Assembly (NCBI GenBank): GCA_009829735.1
Contig: CM020618.1
Coordinates: forward strand, 34,448,894-34,512,893
Direction: 5' to 3'
From: Pyropia yezoensis
Lineage: Eukaryota > Rhodophyta > Bangiophyceae > Bangiales > Bangiaceae
DNA: 64,000 nt
The translations under genes were made by a program, and so were the position numbers. The notes beneath the pieces are model-generated. The model was not told the DNA's origin. It saw nothing but the letters and a program-made list of their open reading frames with translations, and did not search any database. Every line of letters starts with the position of its first letter. The first letter of the stretch is position 1. Below, piece by piece: positions 1-8,148 of this stretch.

Positions 1-1338
1 CTGGCACCCTTCAACTTTGACATTGAATACCGACCTGGCAGGCAACATGCCCTTGCCGACGGCCTCTCTCGGGTACCTACCGAGGGGCTGGACACTAACC
101 CAGTCGATGAGGACATCCCCATCGTGGGGGTAGTCACGCGTTCGGGTCAGGCGTTGAACCCCGAGGCGCCAGGGAACAAGAAGTACTTGCCCCTGTCCCT
201 GGACGAGGTGGTGAAGGCCCAGGCCGAGGATCCCTTCTGCAAGTCGCAGAGGGATATACTGGATACAGTGGTAGAGACGCGTTTCTTTCTGGGAGACGAT
301 GGCCTCCTCATGAGGAGGGGGGTATTCCAGGGGACCGAACAACTTGTCGTCCCCGCATCCCTCAAGGACAGTATCCTTGAGAGGGAGCACAACGCTCCCA
401 CGGGTGGACACCTGGGGTCTAGTAAACTGTACCAGACCCTGAGGACCAGGTACTACTGGCCGTCCATGGTGGTGGACATCTACAGTTGGGTGGCTGCCTG
501 CACAAGTTGTGCACAGAATCGTCTGATGGAACGGCGGCCTACTACGGCTATGCTATTGTTCCCGGCCAAGGAGCCCTTCGCCGCGTTGGCGATGGACATC
601 CTTGGGCCACTGCCCGTGACCGAAAAGGGCAACCAGTACCTCCTGGTCATCTGTGACGGCTTCACGAAACTTACGCGAGCGATCCCACTGGCAGAGATCA
701 CGGCCATGTCGGTCGTGTCAGCCTTCCTAGATCACTGGGTTGCCGCGTATGGCATCCCAGATAGTACACTATCGGACAATGGACCGCAATTTGCGTCTGT
801 ACTGTTTCAGGGAGTGCTGGATATGTTGGGGGTTAAGGCAAACTATGCCACCCCCTACCACCCACAAACTAATGGGCAGGTCGAGCGCTTCAACAACACT
901 ATTGTTCGGCAGCTGCGCCACTATGTGAGTGAGCACGTGAAAACGTGGGACCAATACATTTCTATTCTTACGACTGCCTACAATTCGCAGGTTCACTCAT
1001 CTACCGGGGAAGTACCCCTCGCTTTTGCGACCCCGCGTCGCGTGCGGTCTATTGCCGTACGGCGGCCGCTCCCAACTAGGGAGGCCGATGGAAGTACGCC
1101 TACTCCCACTGAGAGTAAGGCGCAGCTAGCTGCTAGGCTTGAAAAACTCATCCCTAAAGTGAGGGCTGAGATGGACAAAGCGCAAAAGCGCTACAAGCGT
1201 ACTTTCGACAAAAAGGTGCGCAATGCTAAGCATGTCCCCGAGCAGGGTGACTGGGTACTGGCTCATTCACACACCCCAACTGGGGGTAAGTTGGTGTTCC
1301 AGACGAAGGGACCGTACCAGGTCCTTCGTACTGATTGA
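1..1338 (+). CDS. Ty3/gypsy pol fragment: RNase H tail and integrase (partial)
   Basis: Frame 1 is open from base 1 to a TGA at 1336-1338 and is cut off by the window edge on the left. The first residues (APFNFDIEYRPGRQHALADG) are the end of the retroelement RNase H domain. The H2C2 zinc-binding domain of integrase follows, with H-x6-H (HNAPTGGH) and C-x2-C (CTSC). The catalytic core has all three acidic residues: D in MDILGPLP, D in LSDNGPQF and E in GQVERFN. The product would insert element cDNA into chromosomes. The TGA falls before the chromodomain, which continues in the same frame, and the identical TGA is present in copy 2. It could be an inherited lesion or a recoded stop; the sequence alone does not decide. 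Confidence 0.9.
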   Translation: MAPFNFDIEYRPGRQHALADGLSRVPTEGLDTNPVDEDIPIVGVVTRSGQALNPEAPGNKKYLPLSLDEVVKAQAEDPFCKSQRDILDTVVETRFFLGDDGLLMRRGVFQGTEQLVVPASLKDSILEREHNAPTGGHLGSSKLYQTLRTRYYWPSMVVDIYSWVAACTSCAQNRLMERRPTTAMLLFPAKEPFAALAMDILGPLPVTEKGNQYLLVICDGFTKLTRAIPLAEITAMSVVSAFLDHWVAAYGIPDSTLSDNGPQFASVLFQGVLDMLGVKANYATPYHPQTNGQVERFNNTIVRQLRHYVSEHVKTWDQYISILTTAYNSQVHSSTGEVPLAFATPRRVRSIAVRRPLPTREADGSTPTPTESKAQLAARLEKLIPKVRAEMDKAQKRYKRTFDKKVRNAKHVPEQGDWVLAHSHTPTGGKLVFQTKGPYQVLRTD

Positions 1339-1686
1339 CGGCGGTTCACTATCGAAAGTGACGATGGGGTCCGCACAGTAAACGGACAGGACGTGGTCAA
1401 ATTTGCACCACGGCCTGAAGGCGACCCATCGTGGGCGCGGGCGCTGGAAGCGTGGCGCCTGCCCTCGCTGCCTGCGGCCAAACATGGCCCGCAGGAGTAC
1501 GTGTTCGATAAGTTCATCGCCCACGGATGGGATGAGGACACTAACCGCCTCATGTTGAGGGTCCGTTGGTTTGGCCACAAAGCCAAGGATGATACGTGGG
1601 AGTATGTGGAGGACCTTCCCGCTGAGAAGGTCCGGGCGTACTGTGCCCGGAATGAGATAGACCCTAACAGCCCTCCCTCAACGTGA
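1339..1686 (+). pseudogene. Integrase C-terminal region with chromodomain, downstream of in-frame TGA
   Basis: Directly after the TGA at 1336-1338 the same frame stays open for 115 codons. It contains a chromodomain-like stretch starting near YVFDKFIAHGWDEDT, followed by LRVRWFGHKAKDDTWEY; the aromatic residues and the D-x-TWE ending match the chromodomain pattern (Y..E.I, L.V.W.G...D.TWE). In chromoviruses this module directs integration to particular chromatin marks. No good internal start exists ahead of it, so translation would need readthrough of the TGA. Copy 2 lacks this segment completely, its deletion starting just upstream of the chromodomain. Confidence 0.75.
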
Positions 1687-1797
1687 GGGAAGGCCGAGCA
1701 ACAGTGCCAAGAGAGTGCTTCAAGTCGAAGTGGTACGCAGAGTGGCTTTTAACTACAGCCCTAACCCTCACACTCTCACAACAAAGGCAGCTGCCAA

Positions 1798-3741
1798 CTA
1801 GGCACGCATGCTAGACTCTCCCACTCCACGGCCCTCGCCCTCACGTGGAGGCGAGCGGCGAGACCCACGCCGATAACGGTCTCCACTCGTTGGAGGGGGC
1901 GGCGGCTCCAAGTCGGACCCGCCGCGCCCGTCACGGTCGCGCAAGTGGCGTCGACCGTGGCCACTCTTCTGCATGGTCTTGCGCGCAAGTTTGCGACGCA
2001 GACGCTGGATAGACTCCGTCTCCGACGGGGTAGAGGACTCCGAAACGGAGTAAGACAACTCGTCTTCCGATACGGAAGGAGAGCGCCGCGAGTGTCGGCG
2101 ACGACGGCGAGGAGGCGAGTATGCCCGGCTCGCGCGACGTTTGCCACGCCCAAGTGGGGCTGGCTGGGGCATAATAGCCCCAATGCGAGCCAACTCGGCT
2201 GTCATAAACTCCGCCACCGACTCGCAACTCGCGGTCGCCACTGCAGTACGAACGCGCTCCTCAAGTTGAGGAGTCTCGGAACTCTGTAGGGTTGCGGTCG
2301 ACGCGGCCAACCAGGAAATGGTGCGCACCAACGTGGTGATCATCATCTCTGAGGTTAGAGGCGTGGGCGGCAACACCAACTTGGGGTACACCGTCAGGAG
2401 GGTGGCCCCCAAGTTGGGGGACACCGGGGTGGAAGACTCCACGGCCACGCTGATCGGGATGTTCCCGTGAGGTTGGAAAGGAACAGGAGGAAGCGGAGGG
2501 GCCCGCCGAGGTGGCGGTACCCGGGTGTAACTGAGACCCCGACTTGGGGCCCCCGCAGTGGGTTGAGTCATATGGTCATCATAGGACGGCACGGCCATAA
2601 CTATGAGCTTGTCCGGGGGTGGCGCAGTGTGGCGATCCACCCCCGGGGCATACGGGTAGTCCCCGATGCCCAACCCCTCTCGTAGGACCACACGGCCGTC
2701 TTGAAGTTTACGAGCGACCCACACGAACTGGCGAAGTGCGCCATCGTCCTTGGGCCCACGAGTGGGGCGGCGCAACTTGTGCTCAATGCTCTCCCACTCG
2801 ATAAACTTATGGAGCCGGAGCATCTCCTCAAGTAGAGTGAGTTGTCCTGATGAGCACCCCTCATCAACTAGCTGAGGGGTGAGCTGTTCCAAACCTTGGA
2901 GGAGCCGGAGGGGGAGATGCCAGAGCATCCCCCGCCGCTGAACACAGGACACCCAGGTCGACATGACCTCGAGGAGCCACTGGGTGGCCAACATGGCCCA
3001 CACCAGGTGATCAGGGGCAGCCGTCAACATGACGGAGCCGAAGTGGTCAAGCAACCGTGGCAACAACGCCGGGAACCCGTTGGGGACCTCAACTTGAGGC
3101 CACCACTCGGGCTTCTTCGGATAGTACTGCTCCTTACTGGCAGCAGACTGTTGAGGAAACTCAAGTTGAGCCGAGGTCACCAAGTAGGGACCTCGCCGGA
3201 AGTCTTTCTCCATCCGCACATCAAAGTGATGAGTGTGCGGATCGGCCTCGTGGAGGTACGGTGGGCGAGTTGCCACAGCGTCCCACGTGAAGGTCGGCAA
3301 GTCGCCGGGACCCGGGATAGTTCCCCCGCGGTCCACCATGGCCTTGGCACGCTGAACGTCCTCAACCTCCTCATCGTCCAGGAAGGCAAACTGGTCCGTC
3401 CTGAAGCCGGCAGGGAACCCGACCCTACGGGGATACTTCTCCCGTAGGCGGTCCCATACCCGGCCCATCGCTGCGCCAAGTCGGCCACAGCGAAGAACAG
3501 TCAGCCCCTCCTCATAGAGAGGCCAAGCGGGGTAAAAACACCGCCCCAAGGCCTCACGCGGGACAACTTGTCCCGCCTCCGGGGGAGACCCCGCCGTCAA
3601 CCCAAAGCCGGGCGACGCGGGAGTCCCGTCCCCCGGAGCGATCGCGGAGCCCCCGCCGGAAGTCCCGGCGGGTGCTGCCCCGTAGGAGGTGTCCTCCATG
3701 CGCTCGTCAAGAGAGTCCGTCTCCACTCCCGGAGTCGCCAT
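1798..3741 (-). CDS. Antisense ORF inside the Ty3/gypsy element (unknown function)
   Basis: A 647-codon frame runs opposite to pol, between the chromodomain and the 3' LTR. I prefer the ATG at 3741 (MATPGVETDSLDER); the frame stays open up to another ATG at 3912, giving 704 codons. The N-terminal quarter is low complexity. The middle (about residues 60-350 from 3741) looks globular, with Trp-rich segments such as EQYYPKKPEWWPQVEVP. The C-terminus is Arg/Ser-rich (SPPRRRRRHSRRSPS) with an acidic SVSEDELSYSVSESS stretch, resembling a nuclear, nucleic-acid-binding tail. I recognise no family. Additional ORFs, some antisense, between pol and the 3' LTR are known in plant Ty3/gypsy lineages such as Tat/Grande, so this is a plausible element gene rather than a chance frame. 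Copy 2 lacks it. Confidence 0.6.
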   Translation of the reverse strand: MATPGVETDSLDERMEDTSYGAAPAGTSGGGSAIAPGDGTPASPGFGLTAGSPPEAGQVVPREALGRCFYPAWPLYEEGLTVLRCGRLGAAMGRVWDRLREKYPRRVGFPAGFRTDQFAFLDDEEVEDVQRAKAMVDRGGTIPGPGDLPTFTWDAVATRPPYLHEADPHTHHFDVRMEKDFRRGPYLVTSAQLEFPQQSAASKEQYYPKKPEWWPQVEVPNGFPALLPRLLDHFGSVMLTAAPDHLVWAMLATQWLLEVMSTWVSCVQRRGMLWHLPLRLLQGLEQLTPQLVDEGCSSGQLTLLEEMLRLHKFIEWESIEHKLRRPTRGPKDDGALRQFVWVARKLQDGRVVLREGLGIGDYPYAPGVDRHTAPPPDKLIVMAVPSYDDHMTQPTAGAPSRGLSYTRVPPPRRAPPLPPVPFQPHGNIPISVAVESSTPVSPNLGATLLTVYPKLVLPPTPLTSEMMITTLVRTISWLAASTATLQSSETPQLEERVRTAVATASCESVAEFMTAELARIGAIMPQPAPLGRGKRRASRAYSPPRRRRRHSRRSPSVSEDELSYSVSESSTPSETESIQRLRRKLARKTMQKSGHGRRHLRDRDGRGGSDLEPPPPPTSGDRYRRGSRRSPPREGEGRGVGESSMRA

Positions 3742-4062
3742 GGCTCTCCCCAAGTTGGGGAGAGACGCTCTGGCTATCGCAGCACGAGACCCGCCTCGAG
3801 TTGAGGGGGACTCGGATCGTGGGTGTACGGGTGGCCTCCCCAGCGTGGGGCGGCCCAGTGGAAGGTGAAGGGGAGGTGGTGGTGATGGTGAAGTGTGAAC
3901 TGAGGAGAGCAAGCTGCCGAGTGGGCAAGCTTGAGGAGAGGGGCGGTCAACGTGACCGCCTCCACATCCGTGTTACGTACTCGATGGGGGACAGCAAGTC
4001 GCGCCCCCAACGCCGAGACGTGCGTTTACGCACCCCCTCACAGGGCCGACCGGGTCGGTCGG

Positions 4063-4079
4063 AACTGAGGAGAGGGGAG
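4063..4079 (+). other. Polypurine tract of Ty3/gypsy copy 1
   Basis: A purine-rich run (gaggagaggggag and flanking purines) ends immediately before the TGTGGCA that opens the LTR. This is the position of the plus-strand primer in LTR retrotransposons. The same run precedes the LTR of copy 2 at 20736-20752. Confidence 0.7.
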
Positions 4080-4548
4080 TGTGGCAGTATTGACCCCCAG
4101 GTAGGGGGGCAACACGTGCCATGCAAGGGGCGGCAGGCCACTAGCCTGATCCGTTCCTCCCCCTGCATTTGGGTCCATATTCCCTAAGTTTGGGATAGTT
4201 AGCTTAGTAGTAAATCCAACTTGGATTTGAGGGTTTTCTGCATTTATCGTCTTGAATTTTCGTGTGGCCCGGTGGGCAGGTGCTGGGGTGGGAGATTCTG
4301 AGTGGCGAGATTCTGAGTGGACCCTGGGGGGATAAGGGGAGGGACAGCGGGGCTTGGCCCTGCGTCCCCGTCCCGACCAAGAAACTGTTGGACCACACAC
4401 CATCCTCTTGTTTGTCCGTGGGGGGTTTGCCCCACAACAGGGACAGAGTGTGTGCGACTTGCACTTCTTCCGGTTCCCCCGACACGGGAGGCAGCCCTAG
4501 CACACCGCTCCAACTTGGGTGCCGTGTGTGCTAGTGGTTTTTGCCACA
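4080..4548 (+). repeat. 3' LTR of Ty3/gypsy copy 1 (469 bp)
   Basis: The segment begins TGTGGCA and ends TGCCACA, a perfect 7-bp terminal inverted repeat with TG...CA ends, and sits directly after a polypurine tract. A 469-bp sequence with the same ends, differing by scattered substitutions, is the LTR of copy 2 at 20753-21221. It contains an AT-richer patch (about 4180-4260) and a 17-bp hyphenated palindrome at 4212-4228. A diverged relative lies on the minus strand near 49526-49946. Confidence 0.9.
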
Positions 4549-5555
4549 CCCCGACGAGGAATTCCTGTCGGCCCGCCTCCGCCACGGTTCGACGGACCCG
4601 AGGGACCGCCGCGGCCACGGCCAGCGGGAGTAACCATCGAAACGTCCGACGGCGCACCACGGCCCCGACCGCCCGAAGGGACAGGGTCCGTCATGTTGGC
4701 CGTGCGGCACTCGACCTGAACCAAACGATCTCGTTACTAGAAACGGGAACCAAGGAACCAAACGCCACAGAGAAAGAAGAGGGCTGTGCCGATACGGGAG
4801 AAGAGTGAAGCCATCCCCTGCTGCTCCACCATAAATGTAGCGTAATGGAACCCAGATTCCCGGACCCAGAAACCACAACCACACACACAGAGACCACAGT
4901 CCGAAGCCCAGGAAGGAACAGGTAAGAGCCCTTGCTGATCCACTCGCCCGCCACGATACGAGGCAAAGGTAAACAGGACAAAAGCCCGAGGGAGAAGGAA
5001 CCCAAAGTACTGTTGATTTTACAAGATGGCCCCGGGGAGAACCCCGGAGCACCCCTCAAGAACCTCCCCCCCTGGCCCCTCCAGGGGCCCTGAGCGAGGC
5101 CCCCAGAGGGCGCCCCCAGCGGTCCAAGTGCCAGCAAGGCACCGGCCGCTCACCGGGCCGACACACAAAAAGCAAGCGAAATCCCCCCACACACAAATGT
5201 CAATCCCCGAAAAAAACCCAGTGGGAAAAAGGGGAAAGACACGAAATCACGCAAGGAAAACAAATGCGAAAAATCAAACAAATAACGCGAACGTCCGTAT
5301 GCCCCAGCCCGGCAAGTCCACCGCTCCGGGTGACCAATCAGGGCACCGGGCGTGTCGCCACTGCCCCGGGCCACCGATGCTGGGATCCTCGGCCAGCGCG
5401 TGGTTCCACGTAACGCTGCCAGCCGGGTCCCAAGTCAGTCTCCCGGGTTCCAACGGTCCCAGGGGCTCAGAACGCCACAGAGCGGGGTGTAAGCGGCTGG
5501 CACCATCGCATGGGGCTCCTCCATCCCGTACCGCGCCCTCCCCCCACAGACGTAC
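4549..5555 (-). other. Segment between Ty3/gypsy LTR and MsrB exon 1 (probable msrB intron 1)
   Basis: On the minus strand this follows the msrB exon 1 donor (GTACGT). I searched it by eye for the missing MsrB motifs (CxxC, GWPSF, RHC-type end) in all minus frames and found none. It holds an 82-bp dispersed repeat (4848-4929) and a short minus-strand Gly/Arg/Pro-rich frame near 4550-4714 that I cannot identify. If the remaining exons lie left of the window, the Ty3/gypsy copy sits inside an msrB intron. Confidence 0.4.
4848..4929. repeat. 82-bp dispersed repeat, copy a
   Basis: The segment from taatggaac to ggtaagagc is shared, with a few mismatches, with 24249-24338. The flanks on both sides are unrelated. 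It includes an A/C-rich core (accacaacc, cacacacagagaccacag) and ends in AACAG|GTAAGAG, a perfect splice-donor consensus on the plus strand. It could be an LTR end, a small SINE-like unit or a shared 5' UTR exon; the sequence does not decide. Confidence 0.6.
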
Positions 5556-5885
5556 CTTGATTAAGCCCTCCATCGGCGCAAAGTTGTTGTACTCGCCGGT
5601 CCCGCCAATCTCCGTGCCCTTTTGACGGAGGATGCGGTACTGCTCGCGGCTCAGCTTCTGGCGCCATACCGCGTCGTCGGCGCTGGACGACCCCGGCGCC
5701 TTGATGCCATCCGCCATGGAGTGGGTGACGACGACGCCTTGGGCGGCGAGACGCACGCGGGTAGCGGCTGCCGGCCAGCCGACGGGGATGGCGGGGCGGA
5801 AGGCGCTAACAGCGGCAGCGCTAGGGAGCAGGGGGGATCGCCGCGGTAACGAGGCGGTACCGGTGGAGAGGGCAAAGGCAATCAT
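5556..5885 (-). CDS. msrB: Peptide-methionine (R)-S-oxide reductase, first exon only
   Basis: The 110-codon exon starts at ATG 5885 (MIAFALSTGTASLPRR). About 65 residues of Ala/Pro/Arg-rich leader follow, poor in acidic residues and typical of an organelle, probably plastid, transit peptide. Next comes the conserved MsrB N-terminus (WRQKLSREQYRILRQKGTE, then GTGEYNNFAP). MsrB reduces methionine-R-sulfoxide in proteins with thioredoxin. The exon ends at a strong donor (TCAAG|GTACGT, intron from 5555 downward). The catalytic half of the domain, with its zinc CxxC pairs and resolving/catalytic Cys, is not found down to the Ty3/gypsy LTR at 4548. The gene is therefore either split by a long intron carrying the retroelement or broken. 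Family assignment rests on about 40 residues. Confidence 0.75.
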
Positions 5886-6163
5886 GATGTCGGCAGGTGT
5901 CACAGGACGGGTATGAACGAGCCGCACGACGCCAGGCAAGGCTCTCCCGTGCAGTCGTGGTGCGGCGGAGGAGAAACCGGCTGAGAGGGGGGCGTGGAAG
6001 CTTTGTTTTTTACTTGAGCTGCAGATGGGGTGGCCCTTCCAGCCAAGTTGCACGGTGGTCCGTTCGCATGGCTGTAGGTTGTTGCCACAGTGTAAATATA
6101 TTGAACTTTCTCCACTGTTTTCTGCAATGAAACTTTGGCTTTTAGAATGCCTCCATGCTCGAT

Positions 6164-6370
6164 ACAGTCTGTATCCAGTTGTATGACCTCCTTGCTGACA
6201 TTGTAGCCTACCCCCACTTTTCTCTTTTTTTAAAACTTCCACCAATGAGGTGCCTTCTAGGGACGAGTCGGGCTCTCAGAGAGCGTTCTGCTCCTTCGTG
6301 CGAGGGAAATCTCCCAGTTATATGACCCCCTGTCATATAACTGGGGCGCATATAACCGGATACAGACTGT
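6164..6370. repeat. Nested inverted repeat, possible small MITE, upstream of msrB
   Basis: An outer pair (acagtctgtatcc at 6164-6176 and its complement ggatacagactgt at 6358-6370, with partial extension inward) encloses an inner perfect 14-bp hairpin: CCCAGTTATATGAC at 6313-6326, a 5-nt loop, GTCATATAACTGGG at 6332-6345. The unit is about 280 bp upstream of the msrB start. Its AT content is higher than its surroundings. Confidence 0.6.
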
Positions 6371-8081
6371 AAACAAGTGCACTTGGTGACGGAAATATTG
6401 TCGTCGACTCAGATTGGTGTAAGCACTAGCTGGTCCTCGCGACAGATCTGCAGACATGCGTGGTGGTGGCCGACGGCGAAGCGTCTTTTGTGAGGATGTC
6501 GCTTCGCAGAGGGACACGGCTCGACGGGGGGAGCGGTGCCCTGCCACATTTTACTGTCGGCATGCTCCTGCGCAGGTTCCAAGAGCCCCACCTGAGCAGC
6601 GGTGCAGCCTAGATCAGTGACCCCCCCAGCCACGGTGCACAGCCCGGACGACGACACCGACCTCGGAACGTCAGCGAGGCTCTTTTTGCCCTCCTTGGCC
6701 GCCTGTCGCCAACGTCTATCGCCACGCAGTCGGGAGCGGGATGTGACACCCGTGCATCACCGGAGGTGGTTGCCGCCTCGCTCCCCTCTCCTTCACCACG
6801 TGGCCTGGGTTGCGGCGGTCGCGCAACCGGTGGTGGTGGCCGGTGGAAGGCGGGGTCCACTGGATGGGACGGGGGGCGTGACCAGCGCGACGGTTTGAGG
6901 GCACTCCTTTGCCGCGGCGACCGCGGCTCGTCACCCCCGATGTCATACCGGGACGGGTGTGTGATGATGGGCAACGGGACCCCCGCCACGCGCAAGCCCG
7001 CCGCGCGTGGCGGGACCGCGCGCCCTGCCGCCGTGGACTCTCCTGTCCCGAATTGCAGGCCGCACCTCCTGGACATCATGTCGATGATCGTGCCCTGTCG
7101 ACGACGTGTCCCGAGCTCTGCCAGAGAGCCTCTGCGCTCGGCGGTGCTCTGCTCTCACTTGCGTTCGGACGTGGGGTGGAGAGATCCGCTGCTGCTGGGG
7201 GGCGTCTCTCCTCTGGCACTGCGCACAGGCCGGCTCTGCAAAAAGGCCCGGCGGAACAGGGCGACGGCGTGGGGTGGAGGGGGCGGTCCCACGCCGTCGC
7301 CCGTTTGGCTTGCGGTCGGCGCGTGCCCTTTTCGGTTGCAGTGTTGCGGTTGATTGCCCGTCTTTCTGGCTCCGAGTGGGGGGGGGGGGGGGGAGGCGCG
7401 GCGCTGTTGGCACGTGTGAGTGTGCCCCTTTCCCCGTGCCGTCGCCCAGCTCGTGCTGCCGTCCTGGGCGACACGGCCGGTGGTCGTGCTGGGGGGTCGC
7501 TGCTGCGTGGCTGGATGGCCCAACCCTACGATGTCCGCGTCATTTGTTTTGAACGACCAAACCGCCCCCCCCCCCCCAGCGTTGGGCAGGTATAGAACGC
7601 GGTATATAGGATTGACGCGGGTGTTCTTGCCGTGCCCGTCTGAACCCGTGGCGTCCCTTGCTCGGTCGGCCTGGCGCCGCACACTTGGTCTTCCAGAGGG
7701 CACCGCCTGTCCTAGTAACCACGGCCGAGTTTGCGGTGAGCAGGACACGGCCGTCACCGGGACAAGGCACGTCCGCACCGTACCCGTCGCGTTTGCTTGG
7801 GACACCCCCCCCCCCCCCCCCCCCCCCTAGCGGGTGTGCATCGGAGAGCCCTCCACCCGTCCGCGTTCGCCGTCAGCACTCGTACGACTCGACACCCGCG
7901 CAACGCGACGGAGCACTCAATACCAGTTGTCGTGGGCCGGCCACCCTCTTACCTGTTGCAGGACCCAACCTTTTAGCCACTTTTTTTCTTTGTTCGGTGC
8001 TGTGCCCCGCATTCCCGCATCGGCCGCGTCCGCCCCGCTGTTCCCCCTCTTCCTGCCTACCCTTCCCAACTGACCACCCTT

Positions 8082-8103
8082 CCCCCCCCCCCCCCCCCCC
8101 CCC
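8082..8103. repeat. C22 homopolymer upstream of nitrilase start
   Basis: Twenty-two consecutive C residues end 45 bp before the nitrilase ATG at 8149. A C23 run lies at 7805-7827. They may be in the 5' UTR or the core promoter. Runs this long are prone to length error in assembly. Confidence 0.85.
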
Positions 8104-8148
8104 TTGTCTTGTTCGTGCTGGACGTCTTGGCGTGTTGACGCTTGCAAC

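Larger units (their letters stand above)
1..4548 (+). mobile_element. Ty3/gypsy chromovirus-type retrotransposon, copy 1 (5' part outside window)
   Basis: The window opens inside the RNase H C-terminus of a Ty3/gypsy pol gene and continues through integrase, a chromodomain, an antisense ORF, a polypurine tract and a 469-bp LTR. The order RNase H, integrase, chromodomain, LTR is the chromovirus order known for Ty3/gypsy elements. The same family recurs at 15001-21221, nearly identical over the integrase region. Copy 1 keeps 2,514 bp (1454-3967) that copy 2 has lost; this segment carries the chromodomain and the antisense ORF. The left end, gag, protease, RT and 5' LTR lie outside the window, so insertion age cannot be judged from LTR pairs. 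Element identity is secure; activity is unlikely because of an in-frame TGA at 1336. Confidence 0.93.
5886..8148. other. Divergent intergenic region between msrB and the nitrilase gene
   Basis: I see no convincing gene here. The segment holds an inverted-repeat unit at 6164-6370, a G15 run near 7380-7394, a C run near 7566-7576, and long C runs at 7805-7827 and 8082-8103. It should contain the promoters of the two divergent genes; no TATA or other core element is clear. Open frames are GC-rich shadows without family signatures. Confidence 0.5.
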
